50,359 nucleotides of DNA from Lysobacteraceae bacterium NML95-0200. Lineage in GTDB: Bacteria; Pseudomonadota; Gammaproteobacteria; Xanthomonadales; Xanthomonadaceae. Location of the stretch: NCBI GenBank assembly GCA_002798255.1, contig NWQQ01000013.1:1-50359 (forward strand), read 5' to 3'. The translations under genes were made by a program, and so were the position numbers. Below, in pieces: positions 1 to 8,862 of this stretch (positions are counted from its first letter, which is position 1; each line of letters starts with the position of its first letter). The notes under the pieces are model-generated. The model saw only the letters and a program-made list of their open reading frames with translations, was not told where the DNA came from and made no database searches.

Positions 1-96
1 CCACGCCCGCTTCACCTTCAAGTTCTGAGCCTGTTCACGGCATGCGGGTTGAGGCACTCACCCCAACCCGCACACACGCTTGAAGCACGAAGCCAC

Positions 97-130
97 ACAC
101 CCCCGGGAGGAAAATCCCGGGGGTGTTCTT
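97..130 (+). terminator. Intrinsic terminator upstream of trpS
   Basis: A perfect 12-bp stem (ACACCCCCGGGA at 97-108 pairing with 115-126) closes a GGAAAA loop and is followed by TTCTTGTATT. It probably ends a gene lying left of the window on the plus strand, so trpS would start from its own promoter between about 130 and 199. No strong -35/-10 pair is visible there. Confidence 0.75.
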
Positions 131-198
131 GTATTGAGTCTGATGTAGGGCTTAAAACGCATAAAATGCGCACTGATTTCGATATTCAGACGATTCAC

Positions 199-1500
199 AT
201 GTCTTCTTACCGCACCCGAATCCTGACTGGTATCAAGCCCTCGGGGATGCCGCATCTTGGCAATTACGCCGGAGCGATTCGTCCTGCACTTGCCAGTGCC
301 CAGGCAGCAGATGCTGAAAATTTCTACTTTCTTGCCGACCTGCATAGCCTGATTAATACCCATGACCCGGCGCGCGTGCACCGCTCCACGCTGGAAATTG
401 CCGCCACCTGGCTGGCCTGCGGGCTGGATGTGGAGAAAAACTGGTTCTACCGGCAGAGCGACATACCGGAGATTACCGAGCTCACCTGGCTTCTGACCTG
501 CATGGCAGGCAAGGGGCAGCTCAATCGCGCCCATGCCTACAAGGCAGCGGTGGACAAGAACCGCGCTGAAGGCGAGGACGATGATGCAGGAGTGAGCGCC
601 GGGCTTTTCATGTACCCGGTGCTGATGGCGGCGGACATCCTCATCTTTGCTGCCAACAAGGTGCCGGTGGGGCGCGACCAAATCCAGCATATCGAGATGG
701 CGCGCGACTTCGGCCAGCGTTTCAACCATGTATATGGGGCGGATTACTTCGCGCTGCCCGAGGCGGTGATTGACGAGAATGTCGCCACCTTGCCGGGGCT
801 GGATGGCCGCAAGATGTCCAAGAGCTACGACAACACCATCCCGCTGTTCTGTCGCCCTGCCGAGCTTGAAAAGCGCATCATGTCCATCCTGACCGACTCG
901 CGCGCGCCGGGTGAGCCGAAAGACATCGAAGGTTCGGCACTGTTCCAGTTGTATCAGGCTTTCGCCACGGCTGAAGAAACCACTGCCATGCGTCAGGCAT
1001 TTGCCGAAGGCATTGGCTGGGGCGATGCCAAAAAGCGGCTGTATCAGCGTATGGAGGCGGAAATCGCGCCCTTGCGCGAGCGATATGACGCACTGATTGC
1101 CCGCCCGGATGCGATTGAAAGCATCCTGCAGGACAATGCCCATCGTCTGCGCGAGCGTTATGCCAAACCGCTGCTGGAGAAGTTGCGCGATGCCGTGGGC
1201 TTGCGCAACTTGAGTGCGGTGCCGGTTTCTGCGGCTGAAAATACGCGGGAAAAAACCGCCGTCCCCATGTTCAAGCAATACCGCGAGCAGGACGGCAAGT
1301 TCTATTTCAAGCTAACCCTGGGCGATGTATTGCTGCTGCAAAGCCGTGGCTTTGATTCTCCCAAAGAGGCCGGGCAGTGTGTGGCGGCACTTAAAGCAGG
1401 CAACACGCAGGGCTTGGGGCAGGACTTTGTGCTGGCCGATGGGCAAACACCGCAGGCGCTGGCTGATGCGCTGGCGTATTTTGCTCAAGAGCCGTCGTAA
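199..1500 (+). CDS. trpS: Tryptophan--tRNA ligase
   Basis: Class I aminoacyl-tRNA synthetase that charges tRNA-Trp in the cytoplasm. The HIGH-like motif appears as PSGMPHLGNY near residue 15 and the KMSKS loop as GRKMSKSYDN. The ATG at 199 (MSSYRTRIL) is chosen because it puts the Rossmann strand and HIGH motif where they sit in the family; the frame is open further upstream and an ATG at 166 is an alternative. No good Shine-Dalgarno is visible. At 433 residues it is about 100 longer than the E. coli enzyme (334). The extra length is a C-terminal tail whose residues 358-400 (FKQYREQDGKFYFKL onward) resemble the small UPF0339/DUF1508 beta domain. Long TrpS forms are usual in pseudomonads and xanthomonads. 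Enzyme identity is certain; the tail assignment is inference. Confidence 0.97.
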   Translation: MSSYRTRILTGIKPSGMPHLGNYAGAIRPALASAQAADAENFYFLADLHSLINTHDPARVHRSTLEIAATWLACGLDVEKNWFYRQSDIPEITELTWLLTCMAGKGQLNRAHAYKAAVDKNRAEGEDDDAGVSAGLFMYPVLMAADILIFAANKVPVGRDQIQHIEMARDFGQRFNHVYGADYFALPEAVIDENVATLPGLDGRKMSKSYDNTIPLFCRPAELEKRIMSILTDSRAPGEPKDIEGSALFQLYQAFATAEETTAMRQAFAEGIGWGDAKKRLYQRMEAEIAPLRERYDALIARPDAIESILQDNAHRLRERYAKPLLEKLRDAVGLRNLSAVPVSAAENTREKTAVPMFKQYREQDGKFYFKLTLGDVLLLQSRGFDSPKEAGQCVAALKAGNTQGLGQDFVLADGQTPQALADALAYFAQEPS

Positions 1501-1570
1501 TGGCTGCGAAGCGCCGTGTCATGTGACGCGGCATCAGGAGGCTGGAGAAGCCAGCAAGAAGCAAGCTGCC

Positions 1571-1635
1571 AGCGTAGTCGTAGAATCTTCCAGAGGCTTT
1601 TGAGCAGACCCTGCGACTACGCGCAGGGTGACGGG
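1571..1635 (+). repeat. Dispersed palindromic repeat, copy A (3' part)
   Basis: Contains GTAGTCGTAGAATCTTCCAG, then a segment ending CCCTGCGACTACGCGCAGGG. The same string recurs with few changes at 1953-2036. Self-complementary blocks (CCCTGCG with CGCAGGG) mark it as a REP-like intergenic element. Any open frame through it is incidental. Confidence 0.7.
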
Positions 1636-1649
1636 TCTAAAAATCAATC

Positions 1650-1699
1650 GTCATTCTGCGCAAGCGTAAGCGCCGTCGCAGAATCTTCTGGGGTTTCCG
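1650..1699 (+). repeat. Dispersed palindromic repeat, copy B (5' half)
   Basis: Begins GTCATTCTGCGCAAGCG and continues to CGCAGAATCTTC. ATTCTGCG and CGCAGAAT pair as an inverted repeat. It matches the first half of the copies at 1953 and 2093 and lacks the second half. Confidence 0.6.
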
Positions 1700-1709
1700 A
1701 TGTGTGTTC

Positions 1710-1935
1710 AATGCCGGGACTGCGCCCGGCGGCGCACCTCCTTTCTTTGCTGGCAAAGAAAGGAGGCAAAGAAACCAGCCCTGGCTACCGCGCCTTGCTA
1801 CGCAAGGTGCCCTGCGTTCCTCGCGTCAAATGGCGGCAGGGCAAACTCGCTGCGCTCAAACATGCCCTGCCTTGTTTCCATTGGCCGCTGCGGTACTCGG
1901 CGCGTCCGAACAGGGCGGAAAGTCAAAAGCAATGG
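1710..1935 (+). repeat. Long structured dispersed repeat, copy 1
   Basis: About 225 bp, homologous to 29883-30098. It starts with a GCCGGG...CCCGGC palindrome, followed by a 14-bp stem (CCTCCTTTCTTTGC at 1737-1750 with 1753-1766), a CCTTGC-TAC-GCAAGG hairpin and a degraded long hairpin around CAAATGGCGGCAGGGCA. It ends in CGGAAAGTCAAAAGC. The gap 1501-2208 holds this element plus four copies of a shorter repeat and no convincing gene; reading frames across it have no recognisable domain or ribosome site. Confidence 0.75.
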
Positions 1936-1952
1936 CAACAGCAAAATCAGCC

Positions 1953-2036
1953 GTCATTCTGCGCAAGCGCAGCGTAGTCGCAGAATCTTCCAGAGGCTTT
2001 TGAATAGACCCTGCGACTACGCGCAGGGTGACAGGT
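1953..2036 (+). repeat. Dispersed palindromic repeat, copy C (complete)
   Basis: The fullest copy of the roughly 83-bp element. It has a GTCATTCTGCGCAAGCG start, a CGCAGAATCTTCC centre and a CCCTGCGACTACGCGCAGGG hairpin end. About 60 bp of it repeats 1571-1635 with only a few substitutions. Confidence 0.7.
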
Positions 2037-2092
2037 TGTGGGTGTGGCTTGCGCAAGGCGACAGGGGTTTGTCGAAGCTGAAAAAACGACCT

Positions 2093-2180
2093 GTCATTCT
2101 GCGCAAGCGTAGCGCAGCCGCAGAATCTCTTGGAACTTCCACCAAAGAGACCTAAGCGACTACGCGCAGGGTGACAGGCT
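2093..2180 (+). repeat. Dispersed palindromic repeat, copy D
   Basis: Starts GTCATTCTGCGCAAGCG and ends CGACTACGCGCAGGGTGAC like copy C. The middle has diverged (CTTGGAACTTCCACC). It lies 28 bp beyond the 3' end of the minus-strand E2 gene, where it could also affect transcript ends. Confidence 0.65.
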
Positions 2181-2208
2181 TGCGATTGCGTGTAGGGGCA
2201 GGGCTTGC

Positions 2209-3528
2209 TTAATTCGGCAGCGCCAAATCGTCCAGCAGGGCTTTCAGGAAGCGTGCAGCCTCACCGCCGGTGGCGGCGCGGTGGTCAAAGGTCAGCGAAA
2301 TCGGCAGGCGGCGGTGCACTTCGATGCCCCCCATCACGGCGACCACATCATGCGAGAGTTTGCCGGCGCCGATGATGGCCACGCACGGCGGTACGACCAC
2401 CGGGGTGGCGTAGCGGCCTGCGAACATGCCGAAATTGCTGAGGCTGATGGTATAGCCGGTCAGCTCGCTGGCCGGGATGCTGCGTTCTTCCACCTGTGCG
2501 CGCAGGCGCTGGATGGCGGCGCGCACGCCCTGGGCATCGAGCATGTCGGCATTGCGCAGGGCCGGGACAAACAGGCCGTCTTCGGTGTCCACGGCGATGC
2601 CGATATCCACATGCGGGTGCAGGGTGCGGCTGAGTTTTTCGCCATCGAACCAGGCATTGAGTGCAGGCACGGCGCGGCAGGCGGCGACGATGGCGCGGAT
2701 CAGGCGGGCGGTGATGTCCTGTTTGCCAATCCAGGCGTGCAGGTCGGCATCGTCCACCAGGGTGGTGGGCACGACATGGGCATGGGCATCGGCCATGACC
2801 CGCGCCATATTGCGGCGCACGCCCTTGAGCTGTTCCGGTTGGCCGGTCACGGCCACGCCCGGCGGTTGGGTGCGCATCGGTTTGCCGCTTTGCGAGAGGG
2901 TGCTGCGCTGCGCGGCTATTGGGGCGGCTGTGGCAACGGCCGGTGCTGCCGCAGCAGGCGCTGTAGCTTGCAGCAAGGCCGGATTGGCGGCGGCAGCTTT
3001 GACATCCTGCATGGTGACCGTGCCGTCCACGCCGGTGGGGCGTACGCGGCTCAAATCCACGCCCAGCTTGCGGGCGGTAGCGCGCACTGCCGGGACGGCC
3101 TTCACGCCGCCGGAGGCCACGGCCGCTTCGGTGATGACGGCATCACCCACCTGCATGGCGCCGACTACGGTGCCTGCATCGGCCTTTTCGGGTTTTGCCG
3201 CAGGCTCGGGCGTTGCCGCAGGCGGCGGCGCGCTGCCGCCGTGATGGTGGCCGGTGTCCTGGCCTTCGGCGCGTTGCGGCATGGACATGTCCATTTCAAA
3301 TTCGGCCAGCCAGTGGCCGGTGACGATAACATCACCGGCTGCGCCTGCCAGTCGCAGCACCTTGCCGCTGACCGGCGAGGGCACATCGACGACCGCCTTG
3401 GCGGTTTCCATGGAGACCAGGTTGTCGTCCAGGCGGATGATGTCGCCCTCCTTGACATGCCATTCGACGATGGTGGCATCGGGCAGGCCTTCGCCCAGGT
3501 CGGGCAGGTTGAAGATTTTTTTGCTCAT
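2209..3528 (-). CDS. 2-oxo acid dehydrogenase E2 (dihydrolipoyl acyltransferase)
   Basis: Core acyltransferase of a 2-oxo acid dehydrogenase complex (439 aa). An N-terminal lipoyl domain (residues 1-80) carries the lipoylation site SMETAKAVVDVP, with Lys44 as acceptor. A Pro/Ala-rich linker follows, then an E3-binding domain (about 144-178, VPAVRATARKLGVDL) and a second linker. The C-terminal catalytic domain ends with SLTFDHRAATGGEAARFL. The catalytic His is present, but the usual HRxxDG block reads HRAATGG, a variant known in some branched-chain-type E2 proteins. It is the last gene of the E1alpha-E1beta-E2 operon, 23 bp after E1beta; no E3 gene is in the window. Branched-chain 2-oxo acids are the likely substrate given the iso-fatty acids of this family, but pyruvate cannot be excluded. 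Confidence 0.9.
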   Translation of the reverse strand: MSKKIFNLPDLGEGLPDATIVEWHVKEGDIIRLDDNLVSMETAKAVVDVPSPVSGKVLRLAGAAGDVIVTGHWLAEFEMDMSMPQRAEGQDTGHHHGGSAPPPAATPEPAAKPEKADAGTVVGAMQVGDAVITEAAVASGGVKAVPAVRATARKLGVDLSRVRPTGVDGTVTMQDVKAAAANPALLQATAPAAAAPAVATAAPIAAQRSTLSQSGKPMRTQPPGVAVTGQPEQLKGVRRNMARVMADAHAHVVPTTLVDDADLHAWIGKQDITARLIRAIVAACRAVPALNAWFDGEKLSRTLHPHVDIGIAVDTEDGLFVPALRNADMLDAQGVRAAIQRLRAQVEERSIPASELTGYTISLSNFGMFAGRYATPVVVPPCVAIIGAGKLSHDVVAVMGGIEVHRRLPISLTFDHRAATGGEAARFLKALLDDLALPN

Positions 3529-3551
3529 GATGTTTTCCGAAAGAGGGGATT

Positions 3552-4541
3552 TCAGCGATATGCCATGCTGCGTTTGGCGGCCTCGACGATTTTGTCCACG
3601 CTGACCAGGAACTTCATTTCCAGCCGGAACAGCGGGATATGGGTGTCATAGCCGGTGACGCGCTCCACTGGCGCGAGCAGGTCAAACAGGCATTCTTCGG
3701 CCACCCGTGCGGCGATTTCCGCGCCAAAACCGGCGGTTTTGGCGGCCTCGTGAACAATCACGCAGCGACCGGTTTTGGCGACCGACTCGGCGATGGTGTC
3801 AAAGTCCAGCGGCGTCAGCGTGGCCACATCAATCACTTCGGCGCTGATGCCCTCGGCGGCGAGTTTTTCTGCCGCTTCCAGGGTTTCCTTCACCTGCGCA
3901 CCCCAGGTGACCAGGGTGATATCGCTGCCATCGCGCAGCACGAAGCACACATCCAGTGGCAGCGCCTCGCCATCGTCCGGCACATGCTCCTTGTACTGGC
4001 GATAGATGCGCTTGGGCTCCATGTAAATCACCGGGTCCGGGTCGCGGATAGCGGCCAGCAGCAGGCCATAGGCGCGCTGCGGGCTGGAGGGCATCACCAC
4101 GCGCAGGCCGGGGACATTGGTGAAGATGGACTCGTTGGCCTCGCTGTGATGCTCCGGGGCGCGGATACCGCCGCCCCAGGGCACGCGCAGCACCATCGGG
4201 CAGCTCAGGCGGCCACGGGTACGGTAGCGCATGCGCGCGGCGTGGCAGACGATGAAGTCCACCATCGGATAAACAAAGCCGTCGAACTGCGCCTCGGCGA
4301 CCGGCTTCATCCCCTGCGAGGCCATGCCGACGGTGAGCCCGGCGATGGTGGTTTCATCCAGCGGCGTGTCCAAAACGCGCTCGGCACCAAAGGTCTGCTG
4401 CAAGCCGGCGGTGGCGCGGAACACGCCGCCATTGACGCCCACGTCTTCACCCAGCACCACCACTGAAGGGTCGTTGCGCATTTCATGCGCCAGCGCCTGG
4501 GTGATGGCCTCAATCAGGGTAATCGGCGTTGCGGTGCTCAT
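3552..4541 (-). CDS. 2-oxo acid dehydrogenase E1 component, beta subunit
   Basis: Transketolase-like beta subunit (329 aa) of the thiamine-diphosphate E1 decarboxylase. It has the N-terminal VVVLGEDVGVNGGVFRAT block, a central GGGIRAPEHHSEANE loop that shapes the active site with the alpha subunit, and a C-terminal transketolase domain (VTWGAQVKETLEAAEKL). The ATG at 4541 (MSTATPITLIEAI) is chosen over a longer frame because it gives the family N-terminus and overlaps the E1alpha stop by 4 nt (ATGA), indicating translational coupling. Its place between E1alpha and E2 fixes its role. Bacterial branched-chain and Gram-positive-type pyruvate complexes share this split E1. Confidence 0.93.
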   Translation of the reverse strand: MSTATPITLIEAITQALAHEMRNDPSVVVLGEDVGVNGGVFRATAGLQQTFGAERVLDTPLDETTIAGLTVGMASQGMKPVAEAQFDGFVYPMVDFIVCHAARMRYRTRGRLSCPMVLRVPWGGGIRAPEHHSEANESIFTNVPGLRVVMPSSPQRAYGLLLAAIRDPDPVIYMEPKRIYRQYKEHVPDDGEALPLDVCFVLRDGSDITLVTWGAQVKETLEAAEKLAAEGISAEVIDVATLTPLDFDTIAESVAKTGRCVIVHEAAKTAGFGAEIAARVAEECLFDLLAPVERVTGYDTHIPLFRLEMKFLVSVDKIVEAAKRSMAYR

Positions 4542-5623
4542 GCGTGTTGCTCCCGGGCAATGGCGGCAGTGCGCTGGCGTTGCAGGTCCAGCGGCATATC
4601 GGCGTAGAGATGGTCGAACATCGCCTCTACCGGCTGTACCGGGGTTTGCAGATAGGCGTTGATTTCCGCATCCACGCGCGCTGCGCATTCCTCAAGCCAG
4701 GCTTTCTCCTGTGCCTCATCCCAAAGGCCAAGCCCGGTGAGATAGTTGCGCAGGCGGATAAACGGCTCGCGCCCCCAGGCATCGTTGACTTCGGCCTCGT
4801 CGCGGTAGCGGCGGGCATCATCGGCGGTGGTGTGGTCGTGCAGGCGATAGGTGAGGAACTCAATTACGCTGGCGCCCTTGCCGCTGCGGGCGCGCTCGTT
4901 AGCGCGGCGCATGGCTTCGAGTACGGCAATCAGGTCATTGCCATCGACTTGCAGGCAGTAAAGCCCACCGGCAATGCCTTTTTGTGCCAGGGTTTCAGCG
5001 CCGGTCTGCGCCTTGCGCGGCACCGAAATCGCCCAGCCGTTGTTGATGACGCACAAAATCAGCGGCAGTTGATAGGCACCGCCGGAATTGACTGCGGCAT
5101 AGAAATCGGTTTTGGACGAGCCGCCATCGCCGCAGCAGGCCACCGCGACCCGGTCTTCGCCACGCAGCTTGAAAGCCAGCGCCGCCCCTGCGGCCATCAG
5201 CATTTGCGTGGAAATCGGCACGCACCAGGGGTAGTCATGGCGCGGCACTTCAAAATCGTTGCCGCGCTCGTCACCACCCCAGTACAGCAATACCTCACGC
5301 GGCTTCACCCCGCGCATGAACTGCGCACCGTATTCGCGATAGCTGGGGGCGAACACGTCTTCTGCCCGCATCGAAGCGCCGATACCCACATGGGTGGCCT
5401 CATGCCCCAGGCTGGCAGCATAAGTGCCGAGCTTGCCGGTGCGCTGCAAGGCGATGGCCTTGCCGTCGAAAGTGCGCACAAACAGCATTTGCTTGAAAAG
5501 TGATACCAGCTTGGTGGGGTCTTTGACCGCTTCGGGCAGCGGAGCGACCAGCTCGCCATCCGGGGAGAGATATTGCAGATGTTCGATTTGGAACTGTGCC
5601 GTGATTGTCATTGACGCATCCAT
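4538..5623 (-). CDS. 2-oxo acid dehydrogenase E1 component, alpha subunit
   Basis: Alpha subunit (361 aa) that binds thiamine diphosphate and decarboxylates the 2-oxo acid, passing the acyl group to lipoyl-E2. The diphosphate motif is clear: GDGGSSKTDF followed about 30 residues later by NNGWAISVP. Phosphorylation-loop-like TYRLHDHTTADDARRYR is also present, as in branched-chain E1alpha. It is the first gene of the minus-strand operon and overlaps E1beta by 4 nt. The start at 5623 (MDASMTITAQ) has no strong Shine-Dalgarno; Met5 at 5611 is an alternative. The 268-bp gap to the divergent TonB receptor must contain its promoter, which I could not assign. Confidence 0.93.
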   Translation of the reverse strand: MDASMTITAQFQIEHLQYLSPDGELVAPLPEAVKDPTKLVSLFKQMLFVRTFDGKAIALQRTGKLGTYAASLGHEATHVGIGASMRAEDVFAPSYREYGAQFMRGVKPREVLLYWGGDERGNDFEVPRHDYPWCVPISTQMLMAAGAALAFKLRGEDRVAVACCGDGGSSKTDFYAAVNSGGAYQLPLILCVINNGWAISVPRKAQTGAETLAQKGIAGGLYCLQVDGNDLIAVLEAMRRANERARSGKGASVIEFLTYRLHDHTTADDARRYRDEAEVNDAWGREPFIRLRNYLTGLGLWDEAQEKAWLEECAARVDAEINAYLQTPVQPVEAMFDHLYADMPLDLQRQRTAAIAREQHA

Positions 5624-5891
5624 GTTGAGAAGCGCCGGAGATGATAACCATTGCCATGTAAAGTTCCGTTGCGCAGTGCCGCATGCAGGCCGGGTTTTCG
5701 CGCAAAGACAAAAGCTGAATGGGGGATGTCCGCTATTCAGGTTTCAGGGGCGAAACCTGAATGCATTTTCAAATCAATAACTTGATGAAAAGCTCATGAA
5801 TGGCGTGCAAAATTTGTTCAACTTGCGTTAATGTCGGTTCCGGCCTTGCGCCAAATATCTCCTGAAACCCAACTTGAGGATGGATTTCCGT

Positions 5892-8756
5892 ATGAACCTC
5901 AAAAGCAACAAATTGCGTGACGCGGTACTTCTTGCCCTGCTGACTACCGGCGGCTTTGCTGGTGCGGCGATGGCGCAGGAGCAGCCGCAACAAGATGCCA
6001 AGACCCTTGACACCATCCAGGTGACCGGCACCCGCATTCAAAGCCAGACCATGACAGCGTCCAGCCCGGTTTCGGAAATCGAGCAGGAAGCCTTTGCGCA
6101 GACCGGCGCGACCCGCGCTGAAGACCTGGTTAACCAGTATCCGCAGATGTCGCTCAGCTTTGACTCGTTCGACAATAACGGCGCAACGGGTTATCCCACG
6201 GTCGATTTGCGCTCACTGGGCGCAGGTCGCACCCTAACCCTGGTGAACAGCCAGCGCCTGCCTCCAGGCACCAATGAAGACCGCGATATTTCCATCGTGC
6301 CCGCGGCGCTGATCAAGCGTGTGGACCTGCTTTCCGGTGGCGCTTCGGCCGTGTATGGCTCCGATGCCATCGCCGGTGTGGTGAACTTCATCCTCGACAC
6401 CGATTTTGAGGGGGTGAGCCTCGGCGCCGGGATGTCGGCTTACCGGCACAGGAATGACAACAGCTATATCCAGGGGCTGATGGACAAGCGTGGCTTTGAG
6501 TATCCCAAGGGCGATTCGGGTTTTGACGGCTTCTCGCGCAATATCGACGTGGCGCTGGGTGGCAAGTTCGGCGATGGCCGCGGTCATGCCATGGCCTGGC
6601 TGTCCTGGCGCAAGAACGAGGCGCTGTTCCAGGGTGAACGTGACTATTCTTCCTGTGCGCTGAATGCAGCGGGCAAGGGCTGCGGCGGCTCGGCAACGGC
6701 GGCCAATCCCAACTTCTTTATCTATGATGGCGCCGATACGCTGGCTGGTGCAGGTTATGCCGCGCATTACGATGCAACCGCCAAGAAATGGACTGCGGGT
6801 ATTGGCGAGTTTTACAACTATGCGCCAATCAATTACTACCAGCGTCCGGATACCCGCTACAACTTTGGCGCGGCGGTGCGCTATGAGGTGAATGATTACT
6901 TCCGCCCGTATGCCGAGCTGATGTATATCAACCGCAAGAGCAGCATCCAGGTGGCCGAGTCCGGTACTTTCTTCGGTCAGGCGCTGACTCTGGATTGCAG
7001 CAACCCGCTGCTCAACACCATGTGTAGCGACCTTGCCCTGGATGCTACGGCTCCGGTGGAAATTTATGTCGGCAAGCGCAATGTGGAAGGCGGCCCGCGT
7101 AACTTTGCCCACAGCACCAGCTCCTGGCGCATCGTCGGCGGGGTGGAAGGCGATATCAATGAAGACTGGAGCTATAACGCTGCCTATGTGTTTGGCCGTA
7201 CCGAAAACACCGAGACCGCGCGTGGCGACTTCCTGAGCGACCGGGTGGAAGCAGCACTGCTGGGCTGTCCGGCTGGCTCCTTCACCGGCTGCATTCCGTA
7301 TAACGTCTGGCAGCCGGGCATGGTGACGGTAGACGCCGCCAAGGCACTGGAAGGCGTCGGCATGTCGCGCACCAGCACCTCGATGGCCGTGCTGAACGGC
7401 TATGTCAGCGGCAACCTTGGCTTTGGCTTTGCCAGTGCCCAGCATGACCCGGTCAAGCTGGTGGTCGGCTATGAATGGCGCAAGGAAAGCTATGACTATG
7501 CCGCCGACAGCAATATGGCCGCAGGCAACTTCACCGGCTCCGGTGGTCCCAGCCTGCCGCTTTCCGGCGACATCACCGTGCGCGAGCTGTTCATGGAATC
7601 GGCGATTCCGCTGGTGGCCAGTGAAGACGGCTTCCTGAAGAACCTGTCGCTGGACTTGGGTTATCGCATGTCCGATTACAGCCATGCCAAGCGCCGCGCC
7701 GATACCTGGAAAATCGGTGCCAATGCCGACTTCGGCATGTTCCGCCTGCGTGGCGGCTATAACAAGGCGATCCGTGCACCCAGTGTTGGCGAGCTGTATG
7801 CCAGCAACCGCATTGCCCTGTTCAATGGCGAAGACCCCTGCTCCGGCAGCAATCCGGCTCTGTCGCAGGCGCAGTGTGCGCTGATGGGCGTGACGGCTGC
7901 GCAGTACGGCAATATTAGTGCCAGCCCGGCCGGCCAGTACAACCAGTTCATTGGTGGCAATCTCAACCTCAGCCCGGAACAGGCCAAGACCTGGACCTTT
8001 GGTGTGGCCGCCACGCCGCTGGAAAACCTGGACATCAGCCTGGACGTGTATGACATCAAGATGGAAGATCGCATCGGCACGGTGGGTGCGCAAACCATCC
8101 TCAACCTGTGTGCACAAACAGGCAACCCGGAGCTGTGCGGCTTAATCAAGCGCAGCGCCAATGGCGATTTGTGGCTGGGCTCCAGCCCGGAAACTTCCGG
8201 CTATGTCAACAACATGAGCGGCAACTTCGGTAAGTCGCACCATCGTGGCCTGGACTTCACCGTCGCCTATGGCTGGAATGTGCTGGGTGGCCGCCTGTCC
8301 ACCAGCTTTACCGGCACCCGGGTGCTGAAGGCCGAATATGACAACCTGCCGCTGATGGTCAACACCAAGTATGACTGTGCGGGCAAGGTCAATGCCTCCT
8401 GCCAGATGCCGAAATGGCGGCATATCGCCAATATCGGCTTCTCGCTGGATCGCTACCGGGTCGGCCTGCGCTGGCGGCATATCGGCGCGATGGACTATGT
8501 CGATGCTGTCACCGGCGCCAAGCTGGACACCGATACCCTGGTGGTCGGCAATGGTCACAAGCTGTCCTCGGCCAATTATCTTGACCTGTCCGGCACTGTC
8601 TCGCTGGGTTCGGTGGACTGGACGGTGGGCGTGAACAACATCGCCGACAAGGCACCGCCGATGGTGGGGAATACCCTCTCCAACAACGGTAATGCCCCCG
8701 GTGGTTATGATCAGGCTGGCCGTTACTTCTTTACCGGCATCAGCATGAAGTTCTGA
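5892..8756 (+). CDS. TonB-dependent outer-membrane receptor
   Basis: A 954-aa gated outer-membrane barrel. Residues 1-25 are a signal peptide ending AGAAMAQ. The TonB box is DTIQVTGTRI. The plug domain (about 50-180) has the family blocks GATRAEDLVNQYPQ, LRSLGAGRTLTLVN and SGGASAVYGSDAIAGVVN, and the rest is the 22-strand barrel ending in a C-terminal Phe (TGISMKF) as needed for BAM insertion. The ATG at 5892 is preceded by TTGAGGA at 5874-5880. The family is the large xanthomonad type (about 900-1000 aa) with many paralogues; the substrate cannot be told from sequence. Neighbouring kynA is on the same strand but separated by a terminator, so a functional link is unproven. Confidence 0.93.
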   Translation: MNLKSNKLRDAVLLALLTTGGFAGAAMAQEQPQQDAKTLDTIQVTGTRIQSQTMTASSPVSEIEQEAFAQTGATRAEDLVNQYPQMSLSFDSFDNNGATGYPTVDLRSLGAGRTLTLVNSQRLPPGTNEDRDISIVPAALIKRVDLLSGGASAVYGSDAIAGVVNFILDTDFEGVSLGAGMSAYRHRNDNSYIQGLMDKRGFEYPKGDSGFDGFSRNIDVALGGKFGDGRGHAMAWLSWRKNEALFQGERDYSSCALNAAGKGCGGSATAANPNFFIYDGADTLAGAGYAAHYDATAKKWTAGIGEFYNYAPINYYQRPDTRYNFGAAVRYEVNDYFRPYAELMYINRKSSIQVAESGTFFGQALTLDCSNPLLNTMCSDLALDATAPVEIYVGKRNVEGGPRNFAHSTSSWRIVGGVEGDINEDWSYNAAYVFGRTENTETARGDFLSDRVEAALLGCPAGSFTGCIPYNVWQPGMVTVDAAKALEGVGMSRTSTSMAVLNGYVSGNLGFGFASAQHDPVKLVVGYEWRKESYDYAADSNMAAGNFTGSGGPSLPLSGDITVRELFMESAIPLVASEDGFLKNLSLDLGYRMSDYSHAKRRADTWKIGANADFGMFRLRGGYNKAIRAPSVGELYASNRIALFNGEDPCSGSNPALSQAQCALMGVTAAQYGNISASPAGQYNQFIGGNLNLSPEQAKTWTFGVAATPLENLDISLDVYDIKMEDRIGTVGAQTILNLCAQTGNPELCGLIKRSANGDLWLGSSPETSGYVNNMSGNFGKSHHRGLDFTVAYGWNVLGGRLSTSFTGTRVLKAEYDNLPLMVNTKYDCAGKVNASCQMPKWRHIANIGFSLDRYRVGLRWRHIGAMDYVDAVTGAKLDTDTLVVGNGHKLSSANYLDLSGTVSLGSVDWTVGVNNIADKAPPMVGNTLSNNGNAPGGYDQAGRYFFTGISMKF

Positions 8757-8766
8757 TTGCGGCACT

Positions 8767-8814
8767 AATGGCAATCATGGAAACGGCGGGCAAGTCCCGC
8801 CGTTTTCATTGCCA
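8767..8814. terminator. Terminator after the TonB receptor gene
   Basis: AAACGGCGGG (8781-8790), a CAAGT loop and CCCGCCGTTT (8796-8805) form a 10-bp GC stem ending in a TTTTC run. Outer TGGCAAT/ATTGCCA arms extend it. It is 24 bp past the receptor stop and works on the plus strand. Confidence 0.8.
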
Positions 8815-8862
8815 CTGCGGTCGCAATGGCCGGAGTGGATGGCTGTGACACAGGCGCGGGCT

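Noticed and set aside
1516-2155. Overlapping ORFs of 100-150 codons between trpS and the E2 gene
   Set aside because: They lie wholly in dispersed repeats, share no family motif and appear in several frames at once.
2281-3651. Long plus-strand frames opposite the E2 and E1 genes
   Set aside because: Shadow frames of high-GC coding sequence with His/Gly/Ala-rich translations. The minus-strand genes have full domains.
6234-8117. A 627-codon minus-strand frame inside the TonB receptor gene
   Set aside because: Antisense shadow with no domain; the receptor on the plus strand is complete with signal peptide and C-terminal Phe.
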